A DNA stretch of 64,000 bases from Aggregicoccus sp. 17bor-14 (GTDB lineage Bacteria > Myxococcota > Myxococcia > Myxococcales > Myxococcaceae), in contig NZ_VJZZ01000002.1 of NCBI RefSeq assembly GCF_009659535.1, positions 310,001-374,000 on the forward strand, read 5' to 3'. Made by a program: the position numbers and the translations under genes. Positions within the stretch are counted from its first letter, which is position 1. The number at the start of each line of letters is the position of its first letter. Below the pieces are notes generated by a model that worked only from the letters and a program-made list of their open reading frames with translations, made no database searches and was not told the origin of the DNA. Positions 43,551-52,431 of the stretch are shown here, piece by piece.

Positions 43551-45065
43551 CTAGAAGCGGTCCTCGACGACCGGCGCCGGCTCCAGCGGCGCCGTCTCGA
43601 GCGTCGCGGGCAGCAGCGAGCGCAGCCCGTCCGCGTGGCTCGCGAGCGTGGCGCTGGTGCTCGCCACGTCCGCGCTCATCTCCGCCTGGGCCTGCAGCTG
43701 CTCGCGCAGCCGCGTGGTGCTCTCGGAGAGCTTGCCGCTCGCCTCCGCCTGGCTGTCCGCGTCCTGGGCGTTCTCGCGCATCGCCTCGCCCAGCGCGTGG
43801 ACGATGTCGTGCACGGCCTCGAGCGTGGAGCGGGCCTGGCCGAACACGGCGGTGAAGTGGCCCGTGCGCGCGCGCACCGACTCGATGGCGCCCAGCAGCT
43901 GCTGCATCTGGCGGCGCAGCTCGGCCACCACCGCGTTGATGGCGAGCGCGCCCTTGCCGCTGTCCTGCGCGAGCTTGCGCACCTCCTGGGCGATGACCGC
44001 GAAGCCGCGGCCGTGCTCCCCGGCGCTCGCCGCCTCGATGCCCGCGTTCACCGCGAGCATGTGCGTCTGGGCGGCGATCTCCTGCGCGCTCTCCACGAAG
44101 GTGCCGATGGCGTCCGCGCGCTCCTGCAGCTGGCGGAAGCTCGCCTCGCTGCGGCTCACCGCCTCGTCGATGTCCTTCACGCCCGTCTCGATGTGCCCGA
44201 GCAGCACCCCCACCGCGCCCGCGTGCTCCTGCGCGTCCGCGGCCGTGGCCGAGCTGTGGCGGCTGCGCTGCTGCAGCGCGAGCGCCCCCTGGGCCACGCG
44301 CGCGCTCGCGCTCGCCATGGCCTGGCTCTCCGCGCCGCTCAGCTCCGAGCGGCTGAGCAGCGTGGCGGCGCTCTCCTCCAGCCCCAGCACGCTCGCGCTC
44401 AGCACGCTCGCCGTCTCGCTCACCCGCTCGCGGCTCCGCTCCAGCGCCGCCACCGTGCGCTGCAGCTCCTGGCGCAGGGCGATGTTGCGGCGCTGGCTGG
44501 TGGCGAAGCTCTCGAAGATGGCCGACACCGTCACCAGCATGCCGAGCACGGCCGCATCCAGCCACAGCCGGTCCTCGAGCGAGCGCGCCTGGGTGAGGCC
44601 CAGGTCCAGCCCGACGTGGCAGAGCGCGAGCAGCGCGAAGAGCCCGTTGCGGCCGCCGCGCGTGAGCGGCAGGAACACGCCTGCGGTGAGGAAGCACACC
44701 AGCACCACCAGCGCCTGGTAGGCGGTGCCCGCGAGGCCCAGGTGGTACAGCCCCCAGTCCGTCCCCAGCACCCAGAGCGTGGAGAGGCCGAGGATGCTCG
44801 CGGGCAGGCCCCGCCACCCAGAGAAGAAGTGCTGCAGCAGGAAGCCCGTCACCGGCACCAGCATCCAGGGCACGCGCAGCGCCGCGTGCTGCGCGAGCGT
44901 CCAGTCCAGCCCCAGCTGCGCGCAGAACACGTGGTCCAGCAGCACCAGCACGGGCGTGGCGCACAGCGTGGACGTCACCAGCCGGCGCGTGCGCGCGGGC
45001 CAGCGGCTGCGCAGGAAGGCGCGGTAGTCGTCGCTGATCGCGGCGCGCTCGGACTGCACCGGCAT
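43551..45065 (-). CDS. Methyl-accepting chemotaxis protein with a polytopic membrane domain
   Basis: A 504-residue receptor. The N-terminal 190 residues hold about six hydrophobic helices (for example [49 protein letters not shown]) and no periplasmic ligand domain. No HAMP domain is seen. The cytoplasmic coiled coil contains the kinase-control tip [41 protein letters not shown]. It lacks a C-terminal CheR pentapeptide. It should couple to a CheA/CheW array encoded elsewhere. The stop is 5 bp from the ketosynthase stop. Confidence 0.9.
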   Translation of the reverse strand: MPVQSERAAISDDYRAFLRSRWPARTRRLVTSTLCATPVLVLLDHVFCAQLGLDWTLAQHAALRVPWMLVPVTGFLLQHFFSGWRGLPASILGLSTLWVLGTDWGLYHLGLAGTAYQALVVLVCFLTAGVFLPLTRGGRNGLFALLALCHVGLDLGLTQARSLEDRLWLDAAVLGMLVTVSAIFESFATSQRRNIALRQELQRTVAALERSRERVSETASVLSASVLGLEESAATLLSRSELSGAESQAMASASARVAQGALALQQRSRHSSATAADAQEHAGAVGVLLGHIETGVKDIDEAVSRSEASFRQLQERADAIGTFVESAQEIAAQTHMLAVNAGIEAASAGEHGRGFAVIAQEVRKLAQDSGKGALAINAVVAELRRQMQQLLGAIESVRARTGHFTAVFGQARSTLEAVHDIVHALGEAMRENAQDADSQAEASGKLSESTTRLREQLQAQAEMSADVASTSATLASHADGLRSLLPATLETAPLEPAPVVEDRF

Positions 45066-45173
45066 GGCTGGGCTTCCCCCCGAGGAAGACGAGAACGTTC
45101 GGAAGATGATACGCCGCGTGCGCCCCGCGCCGCGACACCCACCCACACCCACCTGACCGGGAGTTCCGCCCTC

Positions 45174-45860
45174 ATGAGCCGTTCCCCGCGCCCTCCTCCC
45201 CGCGCCCTCGTCTCCTGGAGCACCGGCAAGGACAGCGCCTTCGCGCTGTGGCGCGCGCGGCAGCAGGGCGCGCTGGAGGTGGTGGGGCTGCTCACCACGC
45301 TCTCGCCCGCGTACGGGCGGGTGAGCGTGCACGGCACGCGCGAGGCGCTGCTGCGCGCGCAGGCCCGGGCGCTGGGGCTGCCGGTGCACGCGGTGGAGCT
45401 GCCCACCCCCTGCACCAACGCGCAGTACGAGGAGCGCTTCGGCGCTGCGCTGGACGCGGCGCGCGAGCGCGGGGTGAGCCACGTGGTGTTCGGGGACCTC
45501 TTCCTCGAGGACATCCGCGCCTACCGCGAGCGCCTGCTCGCGCGCCACGGGATGACCGGCGTGTACCCGCTGTGGGGCGAGGACACGCGCACGCTCGCGC
45601 AGGAGATGGTGGCGAGCGGCCTGCGCGCGCGCCTCACCTGCGTGGACCCGCGCGCGGGCCTGCGCGCGCTCGCGGGCGCCACCTTCGGCCCGGGCTTCCT
45701 CGAGCGCCTGCCGGAGGGCGTGGACCCCTGCGGTGAGAACGGCGAGTTCCACACCTGCGTCACCGAGGGGCCCATGTTCGCAGCACCCTTGCGCGTGCAG
45801 GAGGGCGAGGTGGTGGAGCGCGAGGGCTTCGTCTACGCGGACCTGCTGCTCGAAGAGTGA
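45174..45860 (+). CDS. DUF71/Dph6-like ATP pyrophosphatase
   Basis: A 228-residue PP-loop ATPase. The nucleotide loop [13 protein letters not shown] (SGKDS-like) lies at residues 14-26; [19 protein letters not shown] and the C-terminal [16 protein letters not shown] are the DUF71 signature. In eukaryotes and archaea this family amidates diphthine or acts in B12/other ligase reactions; bacterial members have no settled substrate. An ATP-dependent amide-bond-forming reaction is likely. It stands alone between the MCP and a glycosyltransferase. Confidence 0.88.
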   Translation: MSRSPRPPPRALVSWSTGKDSAFALWRARQQGALEVVGLLTTLSPAYGRVSVHGTREALLRAQARALGLPVHAVELPTPCTNAQYEERFGAALDAARERGVSHVVFGDLFLEDIRAYRERLLARHGMTGVYPLWGEDTRTLAQEMVASGLRARLTCVDPRAGLRALAGATFGPGFLERLPEGVDPCGENGEFHTCVTEGPMFAAPLRVQEGEVVEREGFVYADLLLEE

Positions 45861-45882
45861 CGGCTCGAGCGCCTGAGGGCCC

Positions 45883-46896
45883 CTACGCCGCGCAGGTGAA
45901 GTGCGCGCCCTCCACCCACCCGCGCGCCGAGAGGAAGGCGCGGCACTCCTCGCGCGCCCCCGGCGCTCCCACGCTGAAGAGCAGGTGCTCGCCCGGCTCC
46001 GGCGCCCCGAGCGCCTCCGGGTGCACCACGGGCGCGCCGTGGATGCGGGTGCCGAGCTTTCGCGGGTGCAGGTCCACGAGCCGCGTCACCGCCACGTCCT
46101 CCGCCTGCAGCAGCCGCGTGAGCAAGAGCCCCGTGGCGCCCGCGCCCCACACGGTGACGCGGAGGCCGCGCAGCCGCGGGGCGAGGTGGCGCGCTTTGAG
46201 CCAGGTGAAGCGCTTGAGGTGGTAGCGCGGGTCGGTGCGGCTGAGGCGCGTGTCCCCGTCGCGCCAGCGCAGGAGCACCTCGGGCAGGGTGCGAAGCCGG
46301 TGGCCGCGGGCGAGCAAGGTGAGCCACAGCGCGTAGTCCTCGGGAAAGTCCCCTTGGGCGTAGCCGCCGGCCTCCACCACCGCCTCGCGCCGCAGGCACA
46401 CGGAGGGGTGGCAGAGCGGGCTCTCGATGAAGCACTCGCGCTGCAGGCGCTCGGGGGTGGTGAGGCCGTTGAGCCAGGCCGCGTAGGCCTGCAGGGACGG
46501 GCTCACCGGGCGGTCCTCGCGAAAGAGGGTGACGCCGGTGCCTACACCCGCGAGGCGCCCATCCTGCTCGAGCGCCTGCACGCTGGCCTCCAGGCGGCGC
46601 GGCAGCGCCTCGTCGTCTGCGTCCATGCGCGCGACAAAGGGAGAGTCCGCGTGGGCGAGGGCGAGGTTCAGCGCCGCGACGATGCCCTGCCCGCCCGAGT
46701 CCAGCACCTGCACCCGGGCGTCCTGGCGCGCGAGCGCCTCCAGCGCGGCGCGGCTGCCGTCCCGGGAGCCGTCGTCCACGCAGAGCACGCGCACGCGCTG
46801 CAGGGTGCCCTCGAGCAGGCTCTCCACGGCGCGCGCCACCGTGCGCTCGGCGTCGCGCACGGGCAGCAGCACGGTGACGAGGGGAGGGCGCGACAT
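45883..46896 (-). CDS. Family 2 glycosyltransferase fused to a Rossmann-like domain
   Basis: A 337-residue protein. Residues about 1-230 are a GT-A glycosyltransferase: [33 protein letters not shown], and the metal-binding [12 protein letters not shown] with DxD. The C-terminal about 100 residues begin with [22 protein letters not shown] and continue [22 protein letters not shown], a nucleotide-binding fold like the N-terminal part of PglD-type sugar acetyltransferases or of NAD-dependent enzymes. No membrane helix is seen. The acceptor and donor are unknown. Confidence 0.88.
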   Translation of the reverse strand: MSRPPLVTVLLPVRDAERTVARAVESLLEGTLQRVRVLCVDDGSRDGSRAALEALARQDARVQVLDSGGQGIVAALNLALAHADSPFVARMDADDEALPRRLEASVQALEQDGRLAGVGTGVTLFREDRPVSPSLQAYAAWLNGLTTPERLQRECFIESPLCHPSVCLRREAVVEAGGYAQGDFPEDYALWLTLLARGHRLRTLPEVLLRWRDGDTRLSRTDPRYHLKRFTWLKARHLAPRLRGLRVTVWGAGATGLLLTRLLQAEDVAVTRLVDLHPRKLGTRIHGAPVVHPEALGAPEPGEHLLFSVGAPGAREECRAFLSARGWVEGAHFTCAA

Positions 46897-47055
46897 GGGC
46901 AGGCCCGGGGTGTGCCGCAGCGAGGGGGCGGACGCAAGCTGCCCGCCCGCTGCAGCCGTGCCGCCGTCCGCTGCAGCGCGGTGCGGTGAGGCTGCAATGC
47001 GCGGCAGCCCCGTGCGGCGGGGTGCAGGTTGAGGGGTGAAAGAGAGGGTCTACAC

Positions 47056-47178
47056 ATGCTTCGCCCGCACGGCTTCAACCACTTCCTGCACGAGAGCGAC
47101 CTGGAGTTCGGAGGCGCCTTCGTCGCCTGGCTCGCCTTCATCTGCCTCACGCTCGCGGTGTTCGCGACGGCGCACTGA
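47056..47178 (+). CDS. 40-residue single-pass membrane peptide
   Basis: An ATG at 47056 with GAGAGGG 8 nt upstream opens a short frame that ends at 47178. The peptide starts MLRPHGFNHFLHESDLEFGG and ends with a hydrophobic helix (AFVAWLAFICLTLAVFAT). The good ribosome binding site and the clear amphipathic/hydrophobic layout make it a plausible small membrane protein; no family recognised. It is convergent with the histidine kinase at 47200. Confidence 0.5.
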   Translation: MLRPHGFNHFLHESDLEFGGAFVAWLAFICLTLAVFATAH

Positions 47179-47199
47179 GGCCGAGGCGGCACCTGCGGC

Positions 47200-49338
47200 T
47201 CACCCGGGGCGCAGCGCCCCTGGCAGCCGCACGGTGAAGGTGGTGCCCGCCTCGGCGCTCGAGCGCACCTGCACGCTGCCCTCGTGCGCGCGCACGATCT
47301 CGCGCACGATGAACAGCCCCAGCCCGAGGCTCACCTTCACGGTCTCCTCCGTCTGTGCGCCCCGGCTGAAGGGCTGGAAGAGGCGCGGCAACAGCGCGGC
47401 CGGCAGCGGCTCGCCCTCGTTGTGTACCTCGAGCACCAGGTCCCCCGCCTCGGCGCGTGCGGTCGCGGTGACGGGCGCGTCCGCGCGCCCATACTTGAGC
47501 CCGTTCTCCACCAGGTTGGCGAGCACCTGGAAGAGCCGCTCGCCGTCCACCTGCGCGTGCAGGGGCGCGCTGCAGCGTACCTGCACCACGCGCGAGGGCT
47601 GGGCCGCCCGGAACTCGTCCGCCACGCGCGCGAGCAGGTCGCACACCTCCGCGTCGCGGCGCACCAGCGGGATGCCGTTGCCCAGGCGGGCGCGGGTGAA
47701 GTCCAGCAGCAGCCGGATGACCTGCTCGATGCGCCAGGCGCCGCGCTGCACCCGCTCCACCACGTGCCGCGCGCGCGGCTCGGCCACCAGCGCTTCCAGC
47801 TGGCGCGCGCTCATGGTGATGGCGGACAGCGGGCTGCGCACGTCGTGCCCCACGATGCCGATGAGCTGCTCCTGGAACTCCTCCGCCAGCTTGCGCTCGG
47901 TGATGTCCGTGCTGGTCCCGTACCAGCGCAGGAGCTCGCCCGAGGGCGAGCGCTCGGGCCTCGCCCGCGAGAGCATCCAGCGCCAGCTGCCGTCCGTGCT
48001 GCGGCAGCGGAACTCCTGCTCGTAGGGGGAGTGCGTGCGCACCGCCGCCTTCCAGGCCTCGATCACCCGGGGGCGGTCCTCCGCGTGCAGGGCCTCGGCC
48101 CACGCGTCCCCGAGCGACTCCTCCTCGCTGCGGCCGGTGAGCGCGTACCAGGGGCGGTTGAAGTACTCCACCCGCCCCGCCGCGTCCGTCACCCAGACGA
48201 TCTGCGGCATGCTCTCGGCGAGCGCCCGCAGCCGGCGCTCGCTCTCGCTCAGCGCGTCGTGCAGGCGCGTGCGCTCGAGCGCCTGCGCGCACTGGTGCAC
48301 CATGGACTCGATGTGCGCGCGCTCCACGGCGCTCACGCTGCGCGGCAGCTCCCAGGTGAGCCAGATGAAGCCGATGACCCGCTGCTCCACCCGCAGCGGG
48401 AGCACGGCGCGCGCGCCCGGCCCGTGGTTGCGCGCCCAGCCGGCGAGCTCCGGGTAGGCGGCCGCGTACTCCTCGAAGGAGCGCCACCACAGCGCGCTGC
48501 GCTGCCGGGCGGCCTCGGCCGCGGGCGGCATGGAGGTGAGCGGCGCGCGCAGGAAGGTCTGGACGGTGAGGGGGTCGTACCCGAAGGTGCGCAGCACCTC
48601 GAAGCTGTCGCCTTCGAGCAGCGAGACGCTGCCCCGGGTGGCGCCCACCGCGCGCAGCCCCACCTCGATGATCGCCTCCGCCACCTCCACCGAGCGCGAG
48701 GCGCCCGCGAGCGCGGCGGTGATGGCCTGCAGTTGCTCGGCGCGCGCCTGGGCCTCGCGCGCCTCGCGGTAGAGCAGCGCGTTGTCCAGCGAGAGGCTGG
48801 CGCGGCGCGCGAGCTCCTCCACCAGCTGGATGGAGCCCGGCCCGAAGCTGCGCCCGCTCTCCGCCTGCATCAGGGCGAGCGCGCCGAGCACCCGGCCGCG
48901 CGCCCTCAGCGCCACGATGAGCAGGGCGCGCGGCGCGAGCGCCTGCAAGAGCGCGAGGTGCTCCGCGTCGCGCGCGCCCGCCTCCACCGCCTCGGCGGGA
49001 ATGGCGGGGTAGACCTGGGTGCGCCCGGTGCGCAGCGTCTCGGCGATGCCGCCCGGGGCCTCGGGCCCTCGCGGGTAGCGCTGCTCGAGGGCGCGCACCA
49101 GCGCCACCTTCTCGGGGTCGCGGTGCGCCACGCACAGCGTGCGCCCGCTGCCCGGTGGGCCCTCCGGGTCCGCGAGGTAGGCGCCGCTGTAGTCCGCGAG
49201 CTCCGGCACCGCGAGGCGCATCACCTCGGCCAGCACCCCCTCCACGTCCAGCGTGGACACGAGCCGCTCGGTCGCGTCCGCGAGGAAGTGCAGCTGGCGC
49301 TCGGGAGGGATGGGGGGCACGGGGTCTTCGCTTCGCAC
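47200..49338 (-). CDS. Cytoplasmic hybrid-free sensor histidine kinase (GAF-GAF-PAS-HisKA-HATPase)
   Basis: A 712-residue kinase without membrane helices. GAF-like domains occupy about 15-190 and 205-360. A PAS/PAC domain runs from about 370 to 482 (MPQIVWVTDAAGRVEYFN, ending RWYGTSTDITERK). HisKA has H498 in GIVGHDVRSPLSAI. The HATPase domain shows the N box (LVENGLKYG), a degenerate G1 (LEVHNEGEPLP) and the G2 region (SLGLGLFIVREIVRAHEG). It should sense a cytoplasmic or redox signal. No response regulator is adjacent, so it works with one encoded elsewhere. The gene is not obviously in an operon. Confidence 0.92.
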   Translation of the reverse strand: MRSEDPVPPIPPERQLHFLADATERLVSTLDVEGVLAEVMRLAVPELADYSGAYLADPEGPPGSGRTLCVAHRDPEKVALVRALEQRYPRGPEAPGGIAETLRTGRTQVYPAIPAEAVEAGARDAEHLALLQALAPRALLIVALRARGRVLGALALMQAESGRSFGPGSIQLVEELARRASLSLDNALLYREAREAQARAEQLQAITAALAGASRSVEVAEAIIEVGLRAVGATRGSVSLLEGDSFEVLRTFGYDPLTVQTFLRAPLTSMPPAAEAARQRSALWWRSFEEYAAAYPELAGWARNHGPGARAVLPLRVEQRVIGFIWLTWELPRSVSAVERAHIESMVHQCAQALERTRLHDALSESERRLRALAESMPQIVWVTDAAGRVEYFNRPWYALTGRSEEESLGDAWAEALHAEDRPRVIEAWKAAVRTHSPYEQEFRCRSTDGSWRWMLSRARPERSPSGELLRWYGTSTDITERKLAEEFQEQLIGIVGHDVRSPLSAITMSARQLEALVAEPRARHVVERVQRGAWRIEQVIRLLLDFTRARLGNGIPLVRRDAEVCDLLARVADEFRAAQPSRVVQVRCSAPLHAQVDGERLFQVLANLVENGLKYGRADAPVTATARAEAGDLVLEVHNEGEPLPAALLPRLFQPFSRGAQTEETVKVSLGLGLFIVREIVRAHEGSVQVRSSAEAGTTFTVRLPGALRPG

Positions 49339-49359
49339 ATCTTGTACCCCGTGACGCCC

Positions 49360-49890
49360 TCAATCTCTCCCCGCGGCTCCGCCACCGCCGCGCGCCGCCG
49401 CGTGCAGGCGTAGCGCAGTGAGCAGATCCCCCCACCACAGGCCCATCATCCGCAGGAAGGGGCCATCCTCCAGCCCGTGGCGCGCCGGATGGTCCTTGCG
49501 CAGCGCCTCCCAGCCGCGGTGCTCCACCGTCACCCGCGTGCCGCTCGGCGAGGGCTCGAAGTGCACCTCCACCTCGGTGTGCTCGTGGGGGGCGAAGTTG
49601 GTGTTGCGCCACTCGAAGTGCAGCCGGCGGGGAGGCTCCCACGCGAGCACGCGCCCCACCTCGAGCACCTGCGCCGCCTTGCCCGTGCCGGCCACCGGCT
49701 CGAGCGTCTCGAAGAGGCGGCCGTTCGGTCCGGGCTCGAAGGTGAGCACTCCCGGCCTGCGCCCGCCGGGGCGAAAGCGCGGGCCGCGGCGCCACCACAG
49801 GTCCGTCTCCTGCGTGAACACCTCGAAGGCCACCTCGGGCGCCACCGCCACCAGCACGGTGACGCGCGCGGTCGCCGCGGGCGCGCTCAT
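49360..49890 (-). CDS. SRPBCC/AHSA1-like (START-fold) protein
   Basis: A 176-residue ligand-binding protein of the AHSA1 group: VTVLVAVAPEVAFEVFTQETDLWW at the N-terminus, then RPGVLTFEPGPNGRLFETL, HFEWRNTNFAPHEHTEVEVHFEP, and a C-terminal helix. The ArsR gene upstream overlaps it by 4 bp (ATGA), and a VOC gene precedes that. Such ArsR-SRPBCC pairs usually bind or modify a hydrophobic small molecule and are self-regulated. Confidence 0.9.
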   Translation of the reverse strand: MSAPAATARVTVLVAVAPEVAFEVFTQETDLWWRRGPRFRPGGRRPGVLTFEPGPNGRLFETLEPVAGTGKAAQVLEVGRVLAWEPPRRLHFEWRNTNFAPHEHTEVEVHFEPSPSGTRVTVEHRGWEALRKDHPARHGLEDGPFLRMMGLWWGDLLTALRLHAAARGGGGAAGRD

Positions 49891-50234
49891 GGCTTCTCCC
49901 GGCCGCGCGTGCGCTCCGCGTGCGCCTTGAAGGCCTCCAGCTCCAGGGTCCAGAACGCCTCCACGCCCTCCACCCAGTCACGCAGGGCGTGGAAGGGCTC
50001 GGGGCGCAGCCGGTAGACGCGCACGCGCGCGTCCTCCTCCAGCCCCTGCTCCTCCACCAGCCCGCTCTTGCGCAGCACGCGCAAATGGCGGCTCATCGCG
50101 GGGGCGCTCGTCTCCAGCGCGCTCGCGAGCTCGCCGGCGCGCCGCGGACGGCGTCGCAGCAGGTCCACCACGCCGCGGCGCGTGGGGTCCGCGAGCGCGG
50201 CGAAGGTCTGGTCCAGCTTGCGCGCGGCGCTCAT
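49887..50234 (-). CDS. ArsR/SmtB-family transcriptional regulator
   Basis: A 115-residue repressor. DNA-binding region: ADPTRRGVVDLLRRRPRRAGELASALETSAPAMSRHLRVLRKSGLVEEQGLEEDARVRVYRLRPEP. No ELCVCDL-type metal-binding motif, so it is likely a non-metal, SdpR-like autoregulator. It overlaps both neighbours by 4 bp. A perfect TTAACC-N4-GGTTAA palindrome at 50723-50738 lies upstream of the operon. Confidence 0.92.
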   Translation of the reverse strand: MSAARKLDQTFAALADPTRRGVVDLLRRRPRRAGELASALETSAPAMSRHLRVLRKSGLVEEQGLEEDARVRVYRLRPEPFHALRDWVEGVEAFWTLELEAFKAHAERTRGREKP

Positions 50235-50671
50235 CGCCCCTGCGCTCCTCCGGACAGGCGCTGCGCGAAGTACCAGTGGTGCCCCTCGAGGTCCTCGGCC
50301 TCGTAGCCGCGGTCCACCCAGTAGTCCTCGCCGTAGTCGGTAGTCTTGGGCTCGCTGAGCACCTTCGCGCCGGCGGCGCGCGCGCGGGCGCAGTGGGCCT
50401 CCACGTCGTCCACGTACACGAAGAGCGCCTGGGTGTTGGCGCCCCCCAGCTGCCGGGGGCTCTTGTGCCAGGGCTTCCCCTTCGCGTCCCCCACCATCAC
50501 CACCCCGCCGCCGTACACCAGCTCCGAGTGCTCGATGCGCCCGCCCTCGCCCTCCACCTTCAGCCGCACCTCGAAGCCGAAGGCGCGCTCCAGCCAGTCG
50601 ATCGCCTTCGCGGCGCTCTCGTAGTGCAGCGAAGTGGAGATGCGGGGCCAGTCGGCGGGGGGATTGCGCAT
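50231..50671 (-). CDS. VOC-family (glyoxalase/bleomycin-resistance-like) protein
   Basis: A 146-residue protein with the two beta-alpha-beta-beta-beta modules of the VOC superfamily: RISTSLHYESAAKAIDWLERAFGFEV, then ELVYGGGVVMVGDAKG, and DVEAHCARARAAGAKVLSEPKTTDYGEDYWVDRGYEAEDLEGHHWYFAQ. The first-gene position of a three-gene operon with an ArsR regulator and an SRPBCC protein points to small-molecule binding or detoxification. Substrate unknown. Confidence 0.9.
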   Translation of the reverse strand: MRNPPADWPRISTSLHYESAAKAIDWLERAFGFEVRLKVEGEGGRIEHSELVYGGGVVMVGDAKGKPWHKSPRQLGGANTQALFVYVDDVEAHCARARAAGAKVLSEPKTTDYGEDYWVDRGYEAEDLEGHHWYFAQRLSGGAQGR

Positions 50672-50722
50672 GGGCGACGCTCCTGGGGCCAGAAGGGAAG
50701 AAGTTGCGGCCCGGGGAAATGA

Positions 50723-50738
50723 TTAACCAAACGGTTAA
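50723..50738. promoter_or_regulatory. Candidate ArsR operator, TTAACC-N4-GGTTAA
   Basis: TTAACC (50723-50728), AAAC, GGTTAA (50733-50738) is a perfect palindrome located 52 bp before the VOC start. Its AT-rich sequence stands out from the surrounding GC-rich DNA. ArsR-type autoregulators paired with SRPBCC genes commonly use such sites. Confidence 0.65.
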
Positions 50739-50928
50739 GCAATGCAAGGCCGCGTCACCGTCCGTCTCGAGCGGGTGCTTGCCCGCGCGCCTGCCCGGCA
50801 GGGTCTCGTGCGAGCCCGGCGGGACGAAGCCAAGTGGCCGCAGCGTGCGTACCTCGCAGGGACGGCCTCTAGACGCGCCGTGAACGACGGGCCCCGAACC
50901 CGCCTCCCCGAGCCTCCAGGAACGCACG

Positions 50929-52431
50929 ATGAGCGACGAGAAGAAGAAGCCGCAGGGCGAGCCGACGCTGACCTTGACCACCCGCCAGGGCCACCCGGTC
51001 TACGACAACCAGAACAACCGCACGGTGGGCGACCGCGGCCCGACGGTGCTCGAGAACTACCACTTCCTCGAGAAGATCACGCACTTCGACCGCGAGCGCA
51101 TCCCCGAGCGCGTGGTGCACGCGCGCGGCGCGGGCGCCCACGGCTACTTCGAGGCCTACGGCACGGTGGGCAAGGAGAAGGTCTCCAGGTACACGCGCGC
51201 GAAGCTGTTCCAGCAGAAGGGCCAGCGCACGCCGCTCTTCGTGCGCTTCAGCTCCGTCATCCACGGTGGCCACAGCCCCGAGACGCTGCGCGACCCGCGC
51301 GGCTTCGCGGTCAAGTTCTACACCGAGGACGGCAACTGGGACCTGGTGGGCAACAACCTGCAGATCTTCTTCATCCGCGACGCGATGAAGTTCCCGGACG
51401 TGGTGCACGCCTTCAAGCCGGACCCGGTGACCAACCGCCAGGACCCGCGGCGCATCTTCGACTTCATCAGCCTGTCGCCCAGCGCGATGCACATGATCAC
51501 CTGGCTGTTCAGCCCGTGGGGCATCCCGGCGAACTACCGCGAGATGCGCGGCTCGGGCGTGCACGCGTACAAGTGGGTGAACGACCAGGGCGTGGCGACG
51601 CTGGTGAAGTACCACTTCATCCCCAAGGGCGGAGAGCGCAACCTCACCCAGGAGCAGGCCCAGGCCATCCAGGCGAAGGACTTCAACCACGCGACGGCGG
51701 ACCTGTACGACAGCATCGAGAAGGGGCAGTTCCCGGAGTGGGAGCTGCAGGTGCAGCTGATGGAGGACGGCGAGCACCCGGAGCTGGACTGGGATCCGCT
51801 GGACCCCACCAAGATCTGGCCGCCGGACAAGTTCCCGCTGCTGCCCGTGGGGCGCATGGTGCTGGACAGGAACCCCACCAACTACTTCGCCGAGGTGGAG
51901 CAGGTCTGCTTCGGCACCGGCGTGCTGGTGGACGGCATGGACTTCAGCGACGACAAGCTGCTGCAGGGCCGCACCTTCAGCTACTCGGACACGCAGCGCT
52001 ACCGCGTGGGGCCCAACTACCTGCAGCTGCCCATCAACGCGCCCAAGGTGAAGGTGAACACCAACCAGCGCGACGGGCAGATGGCCTTCTACCAGGACAG
52101 CCTCGAGAACGGCGCGAACCCCAGCGTGAACTACGAGCCGAGCATGCACGCCTCCCCGCGCACGCCCGAGCAGCCGTACAAGAACCACCACCCCACCGTG
52201 TCCGGGCAGGTGGTGCGCAAGGAGATCAGCCGGCCGAACAACTACACCCAGGCCGGCGAGCGCTACCGCAGCTTCGAGGCGTGGGAGCGCGACGAGCTCA
52301 TCCAGAACCTCGTCGGCGCGCTGAAAGTGTGCGACCGCGCGATCCAGGACCGCATGGTGCACCACCTCACCCAGTGCGACCCGGACTACGGCCGCCGCGT
52401 GGCGGAGGGGCTGGGGCTCAAGGCGAAGTAG
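50929..52431 (+). CDS. katA: Monofunctional haem catalase (clade KatA-like)
   Basis: A 500-residue catalase of the small-subunit type. The distal His lies in [15 protein letters not shown], the distal Asn in the [11 protein letters not shown] region, and the proximal haem ligand Tyr in [18 protein letters not shown]. Length and C-terminus ([14 protein letters not shown]) are normal, and there is no C-terminal glutamine-amidotransferase-like domain as in large-subunit KatE. It should detoxify H2O2 in the cytoplasm. It stands alone; no OxyR or Fur gene is adjacent. The ATG at 50929 follows a weak ribosome binding site (CCAGGAACG). Confidence 0.95.
   Translation: MSDEKKKPQGEPTLTLTTRQGHPVYDNQNNRTVGDRGPTVLENYHFLEKITHFDRERIPERVVHARGAGAHGYFEAYGTVGKEKVSRYTRAKLFQQKGQRTPLFVRFSSVIHGGHSPETLRDPRGFAVKFYTEDGNWDLVGNNLQIFFIRDAMKFPDVVHAFKPDPVTNRQDPRRIFDFISLSPSAMHMITWLFSPWGIPANYREMRGSGVHAYKWVNDQGVATLVKYHFIPKGGERNLTQEQAQAIQAKDFNHATADLYDSIEKGQFPEWELQVQLMEDGEHPELDWDPLDPTKIWPPDKFPLLPVGRMVLDRNPTNYFAEVEQVCFGTGVLVDGMDFSDDKLLQGRTFSYSDTQRYRVGPNYLQLPINAPKVKVNTNQRDGQMAFYQDSLENGANPSVNYEPSMHASPRTPEQPYKNHHPTVSGQVVRKEISRPNNYTQAGERYRSFEAWERDELIQNLVGALKVCDRAIQDRMVHHLTQCDPDYGRRVAEGLGLKAK

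Noticed and set aside
50742-50928. Plus-strand extension of the catalase reading region upstream of the ATG at 50929
   Set aside because: The open frame there is Arg/Pro-rich and in a different phase from the catalase; the ATG at 50929 gives the normal catalase length.
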